Assembly: GCF_015461845.1 (NCBI RefSeq)
Contig: NZ_JACOPW010000005.1
Coordinates: 186,001-250,000 of the forward strand
Direction: 5' to 3'
DNA from: Pseudomonas mucoides
Lineage (GTDB): Bacteria > Pseudomonadota > Gammaproteobacteria > Pseudomonadales > Pseudomonadaceae
Length of the DNA: 64,000 nucleotides
The position numbers and the translations under genes are program-made. Below, piece by piece: positions 8,488 through 16,057 of the stretch; the first letter of the stretch is position 1; each line of letters begins with the position of its first letter. The notes under the pieces were generated by a model. The model was not told the DNA's origin, made no database searches, and saw only the letters and a program-made list of their open reading frames with translations.

Positions 8488-10722
8488 ATGCGCACAGGGA
8501 TGTTGGCGCTCGCGCTGGGTTTGTTGGCCCTGCGTTTTTTGCCGGTTTTACCGCCGGTCTGGTTTTGGATGTGGCTGCCACTGTCGGGTTTGATGCTGCT
8601 GCCGTTTCGGACGTATCCGTTGGCGTTTTTCCTGTTCGGCTTCAGTTGGGCGTGCGCGAATGCGCAGTGGGCGCTGGATGATCGGCTGCTACAAAAACTC
8701 GACGGCGAAACCCGTTGGGTTGAAGGGCGGGTGACGGGGCTGGCGCAAAATGCCGACGGCGTGGTGCGATTCGAACTGACGGACAGTCAATCCAGGCGAA
8801 CGAAGCTGCCCAGGCGTTTGCGCCTGGCCTGGTATGGCGGGCCGCCGGTCAGCAGCGGCGAACGCTGGCGACTGGCGGTCAAATTGAAGCGTCCTGCCGG
8901 GCTGCTCAATCCGCATGCCTTCGATTACGACGCCTGGCTGCTGGCTCAACGCATCGGTGCGATCGGCACGGTCAAGGACGGTGAGCGACTCGCCGAAGCC
9001 CGATGGGCCTGGCGTGACGGTATCCGCCAGCGTTTACTCGCGGTCGATGCCCAAGGCCGAACCGCCGCGTTGACCGCGCTGGTACTGGGCGATGGCGCCG
9101 GGCTGAGCCGTGAGGAGTGGCAGGTGCTGCAAGACACCGGCACGGTGCATCTGCTGGTGATTTCCGGGCAGCACATCGGAATGTTGGCGGGGCTGGTCTA
9201 CCTGCTGATCGCCGGGTTGGCGCGGTTTGGCCTCTGGCCAGGCCGTTTACCGTGGCTGCCATGGGCCTGCGGGCTGGCGTTCTCGGCGGCGCTGGCTTAC
9301 GGGCTGCTGGCCGGCTTCGACGTTCCGGTGCAACGCGCCTGCGTGATGATCGGTCTGGTGCTGCTATGGCGGCTGCGCTTTCGTCACCTCGGCGCCTGGT
9401 GGCCGCTGTTGCTGGCGCTCAATGGTGTTTTGCTGCTGGATCCGTTGGCCAGCCTGCAGCCGGGTTTCTGGTTGTCCTTCGCCGCCGTGGGGGTGTTGAT
9501 CTTCACCTTTGGCGGGCGGCTGGGCCCCTGGCGATGGTGGCAAACCTGGACGCGGGCTCAATGGCTGATCGCGATCGGCCTGTGCCCGTTGCTGCTGGTG
9601 CTCGGCTTGCCGATCAGCCTCAGCGGGCCGGTGGTCAATCTGCTGGCAGTGCCCTGGATCAGCCTGGTGGTCTTACCGCCCGCCTTGCTCGGGACATTGT
9701 TGTTGCTCGTCCCTTATGTGGGCGAAGGCTTGCTATGGCTGGCGGGCGGTTTGATCGACGGGATGTTCTGGGCGCTGACAATGATGGCCGGGCATTTGCC
9801 GGCGTGGGTGCCGGTGGCGATCCCGTGGTGGTGTTGGGCACTGGGTACATTGGGCGCCGTCCTGCTGTTGTTGCCGCGAGGCGTGCCTCTACGCCCATTA
9901 GGATGGCCGCTGCTGTTGTTGCTGGTGTTCCCGCTTCGGCCGTTGTTGCCGGAAGGCAGGGCCGATGTCTGGCAACTGGACGTCGGTCAAGGCTTGGCCA
10001 TTCTGGTGCGGACCCGACATCACACGCTGCTGTATGACGCAGGGCCGCGTTTCGGCGATCTGGACATGGGGGAGCGGGTGGTGCTGCCGTCGTTACGCAA
10101 ACTCGGGGTAAGGGGCCTCGACCTGATGCTGATCAGTCACGCCGATGCCGATCACGCAGGCGGAGCGCGAGCCGTGAGCAATGGCCTGCCGGTCAAGCAG
10201 ATACTCAGTGGCGATCCCGAGGGTTTACCTGACGCACTGCAAGCCCAAGGCTGTGAAAGTGGCCGGCAATGGACTTGGGACGGTGTGAATTTCCAATTGT
10301 GGCAATGGACGTCAGCCCAGGACCGCAATCAGAAATCCTGCGTCTTGCAAATAGAAGCCAGCGGCGAACGACTGTTGCTGACCGGTGATATCGACACCGC
10401 TGCCGAACGGGTCTTGTTGGAGAGTTCGCTGGCGGTGGCCACCGATTGGTTGCAGTCACCGCATCACGGCAGCCGCAGTTCCTCGTCAATGGTTCTTTTG
10501 AACGTGTTGCAACCCAAGGCCGTATTGATCTCTCGTGGCCAGGGCAATTCCTTTGGCCATCCGCACCCCACGGTCGTGGCGCGTTATCAAAAACGCGGCA
10601 TGGCGATTTACGACAGTGCCGAGCACGGTGCCATTCAACTGCAACTGGGGTGTTTCCAGCCACCGTGGACGATGCGTCTGGACCGGCGTTTCTGGCGCGA
10701 TCCACCGCCGGTCAATAAATAG
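8488..10722 (+). CDS. comEC: ComEC/Rec2 family DNA internalisation protein
   Basis: 744 residues. An N-terminal DUF4131-like region, a polytopic competence domain with many hydrophobic helices (about residues 190-480), and a C-terminal metallo-beta-lactamase-like domain with SHADADHAGG, the metal ligand motif. ComEC forms the inner-membrane channel for single-stranded DNA in natural transformation, and the C-terminal domain is thought to degrade the non-transported strand. The ATG at 8488 has AAGGA 7 nt upstream; an upstream GTG at 8464 lacks one. No frameshift or stop interrupts it, so the gene appears intact. Confidence 0.93.
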   Translation: MRTGMLALALGLLALRFLPVLPPVWFWMWLPLSGLMLLPFRTYPLAFFLFGFSWACANAQWALDDRLLQKLDGETRWVEGRVTGLAQNADGVVRFELTDSQSRRTKLPRRLRLAWYGGPPVSSGERWRLAVKLKRPAGLLNPHAFDYDAWLLAQRIGAIGTVKDGERLAEARWAWRDGIRQRLLAVDAQGRTAALTALVLGDGAGLSREEWQVLQDTGTVHLLVISGQHIGMLAGLVYLLIAGLARFGLWPGRLPWLPWACGLAFSAALAYGLLAGFDVPVQRACVMIGLVLLWRLRFRHLGAWWPLLLALNGVLLLDPLASLQPGFWLSFAAVGVLIFTFGGRLGPWRWWQTWTRAQWLIAIGLCPLLLVLGLPISLSGPVVNLLAVPWISLVVLPPALLGTLLLLVPYVGEGLLWLAGGLIDGMFWALTMMAGHLPAWVPVAIPWWCWALGTLGAVLLLLPRGVPLRPLGWPLLLLLVFPLRPLLPEGRADVWQLDVGQGLAILVRTRHHTLLYDAGPRFGDLDMGERVVLPSLRKLGVRGLDLMLISHADADHAGGARAVSNGLPVKQILSGDPEGLPDALQAQGCESGRQWTWDGVNFQLWQWTSAQDRNQKSCVLQIEASGERLLLTGDIDTAAERVLLESSLAVATDWLQSPHHGSRSSSSMVLLNVLQPKAVLISRGQGNSFGHPHPTVVARYQKRGMAIYDSAEHGAIQLQLGCFQPPWTMRLDRRFWRDPPPVNK

Positions 10723-10820
10723 CCGAGAGTTATTAAAGCCCGACCGGATGCGACATCACGGTCTTCGGTGCGCCGACCCCCTATGTTAGAGTGGCGCACT
10801 TTTTCGAGGGGACTGTCACT

Positions 10821-11456
10821 GTGTGGGAATTGGTCAAATCCGGCGGCTGGATGATGCTGCCGATCATTCTGAGTTCCATCGCGGCCATGGCCATCGTCGC
10901 CGAGCGCCTGTGGACCCTGCGCGCCAGCCGTGTGACCCCCGAGCACTTGCTCGGCCAGGTCTGGGTCTGGATCAAAGACAAACAGCTCAATAAAGAAAAA
11001 CTCAAGGAACTGCGCGCCAACTCGCCGTTGGGCGAAATCCTGGCGGCGGGCCTGGCCAACTCCAAGCATGGTCGCGAGATCATGAAAGAGTGCATCGAAG
11101 AGGCCGCCGCCCGGGTCATCCATGAACTGGAGCGTTACATCAACGCCTTGGGCACCATCGCCGCCATGGCCCCGTTGCTGGGATTGTTGGGGACGGTGCT
11201 GGGTATGATCGATATCTTCAGCGCGTTCATGGGCACAGGCATGGGCACCAACGCCGCGGTGCTCGCCGGCGGCATTTCCAAAGCCTTGATCACCACGGCT
11301 GCGGGCCTGATGGTTGGTATCCCGTCGGTGTTCTTCCATCGTTTCCTGCAACGCCGGATCGATGAACTGGTGGTGGGCATGGAGCAGGAAGCGATCAAAC
11401 TGGTCGAGGTGGTGCAGGGTGACCGTGATGTGGACCTGACCGAGGGCCGAGCGTGA
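10821..11456 (+). CDS. MotA/TolQ/ExbB proton channel family protein
   Basis: 211 residues with three membrane segments in the ExbB/TolQ layout; the conserved block GTIAAMAPLLGLLGTVLGMI spans the second segment. Together with the ExbD-like gene it would form a proton-driven stator in the inner membrane. The GTG at 10821 (MWELVKSGGW) follows GAGGGGA at 8 nt, and homologues start here, so the frame back to 10791 is not used. It is the first gene of a tight run that overlaps exbD-like, lpxK, and so on. The partner outer-membrane process is not evident; location in an LPS operon suggests an envelope role. Confidence 0.9.
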   Translation: MWELVKSGGWMMLPIILSSIAAMAIVAERLWTLRASRVTPEHLLGQVWVWIKDKQLNKEKLKELRANSPLGEILAAGLANSKHGREIMKECIEEAAARVIHELERYINALGTIAAMAPLLGLLGTVLGMIDIFSAFMGTGMGTNAAVLAGGISKALITTAAGLMVGIPSVFFHRFLQRRIDELVVGMEQEAIKLVEVVQGDRDVDLTEGRA

Positions 11457-11884
11457 AATTCCGCCGCAAGCCGCGGGAAACGGTAGACATCAACCTCGCG
11501 TCGCTGATCGACGTGGTGTTCATCCTGCTGCTGTTTTTCGTTGTCACGACCACGTTTACCCGTGAAACCCAGTTGCGCGTCGACTTGCCGGAAGCGGTCA
11601 GTGGTTCGCCAGCTGAGGATCAGCAGGTCAAGCAACTGGACATCGGTATCAACGCCGAAGGCGTGTTCTCGGTGAACAATCGAGTCCTGCCCAAGAGCGA
11701 CCTGGCAACGGTGATGGAAGCGCTGCAAAAAGAGTCCAACGGCGACACTAATCTGCCGCTGTCCATCAGCGCTGACGGCAAGACGCAGCATCAGTCTGTC
11801 ATTACCGCCATGGACGCCGCCGGCAAGCTCGGTTTCAGCCACTTGCGCATGACCACTGTCGAGGCGGCGCCGCCCGCGCATTGA
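11453..11884 (+). CDS. ExbD/TolR family biopolymer transport protein
   Basis: 143 residues: short basic N-terminus, one membrane helix with LIDVVFILLLFFVV containing the conserved proton-path Asp, then a periplasmic domain. Starts inside the end of the ExbB-like gene (GTGA overlap) and ends overlapping lpxK. Acts with the upstream channel protein as an energy-transducing unit; corresponds to PA2982 by gene order. Confidence 0.9.
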   Translation: MKFRRKPRETVDINLASLIDVVFILLLFFVVTTTFTRETQLRVDLPEAVSGSPAEDQQVKQLDIGINAEGVFSVNNRVLPKSDLATVMEALQKESNGDTNLPLSISADGKTQHQSVITAMDAAGKLGFSHLRMTTVEAAPPAH

Positions 11885-12894
11885 TGGCCATGTCTGATCG
11901 CTTGCTCGCCGCGTGGTACGAAGGTCATCCGGCCCTGAAGCTGCTGCAGCCACTGGAGTGGCTGTATCGGCGGGTGGTCATGAACAAGCGCAAGCGTTTC
12001 CTCGCGGGTGAGGGCGAGATCTATCAACCGCCCGTGCCGCTGATCGTGGTCGGCAATATCACCGTGGGCGGTACCGGCAAGACGCCGCTGATCCTGTGGA
12101 TGATCGAGCATTGCCAGCGCAGTGGCTTGCGGGTGGGCGTGGTCAGTCGTGGTTACGGCGCCAAGCCGCCGCAGCTACCCTGGCGGGTCAAAGCCGACCA
12201 ACGTGCCGAAGTGTCGGGTGATGAACCGTTGTTGATCGTCCAGCGTACCGGCGTGCCGTTGATGATCGACCCGGACCGCAGCCGCGCGGTAGAAGCACTG
12301 CTGGCGAGCGAGCCGCTGGACCTGATCCTCTCCGATGACGGCATGCAGCATTACCGTCTGGCCCGCGACCTTGAACTGGTGCTGATCGACGCCGCCCGAG
12401 GCCTGGGCAACCAGCGTTGCCTGCCAGCCGGGCCGTTGCGTGAGCCAGTCGAACGCCTGCAAAGCGTCGACGCGGTGCTCTACAACGGCGCCGCGGAGGA
12501 TCGCGACGGCGGGTTTGCCTTCCAGTTGCAACCGACCGCCCTGATCAACTTGCGCAGCGGTGAACGACGTCCTCTCGATCACTTCCCCGCAGGTCAGGCG
12601 GTGCACGCCGTAGCCGGGATCGGCAATCCGCAGCGTTTCTTCACCACCCTCGAAACGCTACACTGCAAACCTGTCCCGCATGCGTTTGCCGACCACGCCG
12701 AATACAGCGTGCAGGCCTTGAATTTCACACCGTCATTGCCGTTGGTGATGACTGAAAAGGACGCGGTGAAGTGCCGTGCCTTCGCCGCCGCCGATTGGTG
12801 GTACCTGGCGGTCGATGCTGCGCCATCGCCGGCCTTCGTGGCCTGGTTCGATACGCAGCTGATGCGCCTGTTGCCGGCTCGTCTTTTGCCTTAA
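11884..12894 (+). CDS. lpxK: Tetraacyldisaccharide 4'-kinase
   Basis: 336 residues. Adds the 4'-phosphate to the tetraacyldisaccharide lipid A precursor at the inner membrane. An N-terminal membrane-associated segment (EWLYRRV) is followed by the P-loop VGNITVGGTGKTP and the conserved VVSRGYGAK. The ATG at 11884 overlaps the TGA of the exbD-like gene and gives the length of homologues; ATG at 11890 is an alternative. Kinase, Trm112-like protein, KdsB, phosphatase and MurB follow in one probable operon. Confidence 0.94.
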   Translation: MAMSDRLLAAWYEGHPALKLLQPLEWLYRRVVMNKRKRFLAGEGEIYQPPVPLIVVGNITVGGTGKTPLILWMIEHCQRSGLRVGVVSRGYGAKPPQLPWRVKADQRAEVSGDEPLLIVQRTGVPLMIDPDRSRAVEALLASEPLDLILSDDGMQHYRLARDLELVLIDAARGLGNQRCLPAGPLREPVERLQSVDAVLYNGAAEDRDGGFAFQLQPTALINLRSGERRPLDHFPAGQAVHAVAGIGNPQRFFTTLETLHCKPVPHAFADHAEYSVQALNFTPSLPLVMTEKDAVKCRAFAAADWWYLAVDAAPSPAFVAWFDTQLMRLLPARLLP

Positions 12895-12919
12895 CTCCGT
12901 TTTTATCCAGGGAATGCTC

Positions 12920-13105
12920 ATGGACACCAAATTGCTCGACATCCTCGCTTGCCCGGTCTGCAAAGGCCCACTCAAGCTCAGCGCCGACAAGACCGAGCTG
13001 ATCAGCAAGGGCGCCGGCCTCGCGTACCCGATTCGCGATGGCATCCCGGTGATGCTCGAAACCGAAGCCCGCACCCTGACCACCGACGAGCGTCTGGATA
13101 AATGA
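12920..13105 (+). CDS. Trm112 family protein (YcaR-like)
   Basis: 61 residues, MDTKLLDILACPVCKGPLKL at the N-terminus. It has the single CPVC pair of the short bacterial Trm112 family and lacks the second Cys pair of larger zinc-ribbon members. The ATG at 12920 follows AGGGA; the frame opens at 12914. In many proteobacteria it lies between lpxK and kdsB, as here. By family it could be a small activating partner of methyltransferases; role in bacteria unproven. Confidence 0.9.
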   Translation: MDTKLLDILACPVCKGPLKLSADKTELISKGAGLAYPIRDGIPVMLETEARTLTTDERLDK

Positions 13106-13866
13106 CCACAGCCTTTACCGTTGTCATTCCATCGCGTTATGCCTCGACCCGTTTGCCGGGCAAACCGCTGCTGCTGATCGCCGGCAAGCCGATGATCCAG
13201 CATGTCTGGGAACAGGCGAGCAAAAGCAGCGCCCAGCGCGTGGTGGTTGCCACTGACGATGCGCGCATCGTCGAGGCGTGCAACGGCTTCGGCGCCGAAG
13301 TGGTGCTGACCCGCGAAGACCACAATTCCGGCACCGACCGTCTGGCCGAAGTCGCCGCGAAGCTGGGCCTGGCGCCTGACGCCATCGTGGTCAACGTCCA
13401 GGGTGACGAGCCGCTGATTCCGCCGAGCGTGATCGATCAGGTCGCGGCTAACCTCGCGGCCCATACCGAAGCGCGCATGGCCACCCTCGCGGAGCCGATC
13501 GAAGACGTAGACACCCTGTTCAACCCCAACGTGGTCAAGGTCGTCAGTGACCTAAATGGTCTGGCGCTGACCTTCAGTCGCTCGACCTTGCCGTGGGCGC
13601 GGGACGCGTTTGCCAAAAGCCGCGAGCAACTGCCGGAAGGCGTGCCGTATCGTCGCCACATTGGCATTTATGCCTACCGCGCCGGTTTCCTGCATGACTT
13701 CGTCAGCTGGGGCCCGTGCTGGCTGGAAAACACCGAATCCCTGGAACAGCTGCGTGCCCTGTGGCACGGCGTACGGATTCACGTCGCCGACGCGTCGATC
13801 GCACCACCCACCGGGGTCGACACCGTTGAAGACCTTGAGCGCGTTCGTCGCCTGCTGGAGGCCTGA
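13102..13866 (+). CDS. kdsB: 3-deoxy-manno-octulosonate cytidylyltransferase
   Basis: 254 residues. Activates Kdo with CTP to CMP-Kdo for the LPS inner core. The N-terminal nucleotide-binding motif PSRYASTRLPGKPL and the substrate-contact segment VNVQGDEPLIPP are both present, and length matches the family. Starts with ATGA overlap on the Trm112-like gene and ends overlapping the phosphatase gene, so the operon is translationally coupled. Confidence 0.96.
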   Translation: MTTAFTVVIPSRYASTRLPGKPLLLIAGKPMIQHVWEQASKSSAQRVVVATDDARIVEACNGFGAEVVLTREDHNSGTDRLAEVAAKLGLAPDAIVVNVQGDEPLIPPSVIDQVAANLAAHTEARMATLAEPIEDVDTLFNPNVVKVVSDLNGLALTFSRSTLPWARDAFAKSREQLPEGVPYRRHIGIYAYRAGFLHDFVSWGPCWLENTESLEQLRALWHGVRIHVADASIAPPTGVDTVEDLERVRRLLEA

Positions 13867-14330
13867 TGCGCGTTCTGTTCGTGTGCCTGGGTAACATCTG
13901 CCGTTCTCCAACGGCCGAAGGTGTGCTGCGGCACAAACTGCGCGAAGCGGGGCTGGCCGATCAGATTGAGGTCGCCTCCGCCGGCACCGGTGACTGGCAC
14001 GTCGGCAAGGCGCCGGACAAACGCAGCCAGGCTGCGGCCAAACTGCGTGGCTACGACCTGTCCGCCCAGCGCGCCCAGCAAGTCACCCGCGCCGATTTCG
14101 CCACTTACGACCTGATCCTGGCGATGGACAACAGCAACCTGCGGCACCTCAAGGCCTTGCAGCCGGCCAAGGGCAAGGCCGAGCTGGACCTGTTCCTGCG
14201 CCGCTACCAGTCGGAGCTCGATGAAGTGCCGGATCCGTATTACGACGGCGACCAGGGCTTCGAGCAGGTGCTGGACCTGATCGAGCGCGCCAGTGACTTG
14301 CTGGTGATCGAATTGAAGGGACGGTTATGA
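13866..14330 (+). CDS. Low molecular weight protein-tyrosine phosphatase
   Basis: 154 residues. The N-terminal CLGNICRS is the CX5R catalytic loop of the family, and DPYYDG near residue 120 provides the general acid Asp. Starts at the A of the kdsB stop (TGATG). Location between kdsB and murB is conserved in Pseudomonas (PA2978). Bacterial members often act with tyrosine kinases of polysaccharide export; no kinase is seen here, so its substrate is open. Confidence 0.92.
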   Translation: MRVLFVCLGNICRSPTAEGVLRHKLREAGLADQIEVASAGTGDWHVGKAPDKRSQAAAKLRGYDLSAQRAQQVTRADFATYDLILAMDNSNLRHLKALQPAKGKAELDLFLRRYQSELDEVPDPYYDGDQGFEQVLDLIERASDLLVIELKGRL

Positions 14331-15346
14331 GTTTGCAGGTTCAATCACAGGTTTCGCTCAAGCCGTTCAACAGCTTTGGTGTCGACGTTCAGGCTCGCCT
14401 GTTCGCCGAGGCCCATAGCGATTCTGACGTGCGTGAGGCCCTGGCCTACGCCGCACAGCATGACGTTCCGTTGTTGGTGATTGGCGGCGGCAGCAATCTG
14501 CTGCTGACCGCCGATATCCAGTCGCTGGTGCTGCGCATGGCCACGCGCGGAATTCGCATCCTCAGTGATGATGGCAGCAAAGTCGTGATCGAAGCCGAGG
14601 CTGGCGAGCCGTGGCATCCGTTCGTGCAACACACCCTGGCGCAGGGTTTGTCGGGCCTGGAAAACCTCAGCCTGATCCCCGGCACCGTCGGTGCGGCGCC
14701 GATGCAGAACATCGGTGCGTACGGGGTCGAGATCAAGGACGTGTTTGCCGGCCTGACCGCGCTGGATCGCCAGACTGGCGAGCTGCGGGACTTCACCTTG
14801 GCCGAGTGCAACTTTGCTTACCGCGACAGCCTGTTCAAGCAGGAGCCGGGACGCTGGCTGATCCTGCGCGTTCGTTTCACCCTCGACCGTGCGGCGCACT
14901 TGCATCTGGAATACGGCCCGGTGCGCCAGCGCCTGACCGAGCAAGGCATCGAGCACCCGACGGCCACGGATGTCAGCCAGGCGATTTGCAGCATCCGCAA
15001 TGAAAAGCTGCCGGACCCGGCGGTGCTGGGCAATGCCGGCAGCTTCTTCAAAAACCCGTTGGTGCCAGCGGCGCTGGTCGCCCAACTCAGGGGCGAATAC
15101 CCGGATCTGGTGGCGTATGCGCAGCCCGACGGGCAAATGAAACTGGCCGCAGGCTGGTTGATCGAGCGGGCGGGGTGGAAAGGTTTCCGCGACGAGGATG
15201 CCGGCGTGCATAAGTTACAGGCGCTGGTGCTGGTCAATTACGGCGGTGCCACGGGCCTGCAATTGCTCAACCTGGCGCAGCGAATCCGGAAAGACATTTC
15301 GGACCGTTTCCATGTCGATCTGGAAATGGAGCCCAACCAGTATTGA
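14327..15346 (+). CDS. murB: UDP-N-acetylenolpyruvoylglucosamine reductase
   Basis: 339 residues. FAD enzyme reducing UDP-GlcNAc-enolpyruvate to UDP-MurNAc in peptidoglycan synthesis. FAD-binding motif VIGGGSNLL (about residue 47), conserved SLIPGTVGAAPMQNIGAYG, and GNAGSFFKNP with the catalytic Ser. This is the long type I form as in E. coli. Overlaps the phosphatase gene by ATGA and is the last gene before a terminator. Confidence 0.96.
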   Translation: MSLQVQSQVSLKPFNSFGVDVQARLFAEAHSDSDVREALAYAAQHDVPLLVIGGGSNLLLTADIQSLVLRMATRGIRILSDDGSKVVIEAEAGEPWHPFVQHTLAQGLSGLENLSLIPGTVGAAPMQNIGAYGVEIKDVFAGLTALDRQTGELRDFTLAECNFAYRDSLFKQEPGRWLILRVRFTLDRAAHLHLEYGPVRQRLTEQGIEHPTATDVSQAICSIRNEKLPDPAVLGNAGSFFKNPLVPAALVAQLRGEYPDLVAYAQPDGQMKLAAGWLIERAGWKGFRDEDAGVHKLQALVLVNYGGATGLQLLNLAQRIRKDISDRFHVDLEMEPNQY

Positions 15347-15373
15347 AGCTAAGCTTTCAGGACTGATCTCAAA

Positions 15374-15406
15374 GCCCTGCACACTTCCACTGTGCAGGGC
15401 TTTTTT
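15374..15406 (+). terminator. Terminator after murB
   Basis: Perfect 10-bp stem GCCCTGCACA/TGTGCAGGGC with a 7-nt loop followed by six T. It closes the exbB-like to murB operon. Confidence 0.95.
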
Positions 15407-15586
15407 GTTAATGCTGGGTTAACTTAGCCACCTAACGATGCAAGCATTTGCTCCATCAAAGGCCCGGTGCAGACGTTCCCGTCGCATAAGAGAGCCTCTT
15501 TAGCCTGAGTCGATCTGCGTATCACGAATCAAGATCCCACGGCAGATTGCTCGACCCCATAACCCTAGATCTATGCGGGCGTGCCC

Positions 15587-16057
15587 ATGATTACCCTGAA
15601 ACTCAACGGTCAAGACCATCCACTCGACGTCACTGAGGACATGCCGCTGCTTTGGGCGATCCGCGACGTGGCCGGTTACAACGGCACCAAATTCGGCTGC
15701 GGCATGGGCCTGTGCGGTGCCTGCACGATTCACATCGACGGATCACCGGCGCGCAGTTGCATTACGCCGATTGGTTCGGTGGTCGGGCAGAACGTCACCA
15801 CCATCGACAACCTGCACGCCGATCCGGTCGGGCAAGTGGTCCAGCAAGCCTGGCTCGACACCGCCGTGGCCCAGTGCGGTTTTTGCCAGGGCGGGCAGAT
15901 CATGTCGGCGACGGCGCTGCTCAAGACCAACCCCAATCCTACGGATGCGCAGATCGAAGAGGCGATGGTCGGCAACATTTGCCGCTGCGGGACCTATAAC
16001 CGCATCAAGACGGCTATCCGCCAGGCTTCCACTCACTTGAAGGAGGCCAAGGCATGA
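15587..16057 (+). CDS. (2Fe-2S)-binding subunit of isoquinoline 1-oxidoreductase-type molybdoenzyme
   Basis: 156 residues. The plant-type 2Fe-2S site CGMGLCGACTIHIDG and the second cluster CGFCQGGQ...NICRCGTYNRI are the two clusters of xanthine oxidase-family small subunits. It passes electrons from the molybdenum subunit encoded next. The ATG at 15587 is chosen over GTG at 15581 by comparison with IorA-type starts; the ribosome binding site is weak either way. Overlaps the large-subunit gene by ATGA. The physiological substrate is probably an N-heterocycle or aldehyde, not proven by sequence. Confidence 0.9.
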   Translation: MITLKLNGQDHPLDVTEDMPLLWAIRDVAGYNGTKFGCGMGLCGACTIHIDGSPARSCITPIGSVVGQNVTTIDNLHADPVGQVVQQAWLDTAVAQCGFCQGGQIMSATALLKTNPNPTDAQIEEAMVGNICRCGTYNRIKTAIRQASTHLKEAKA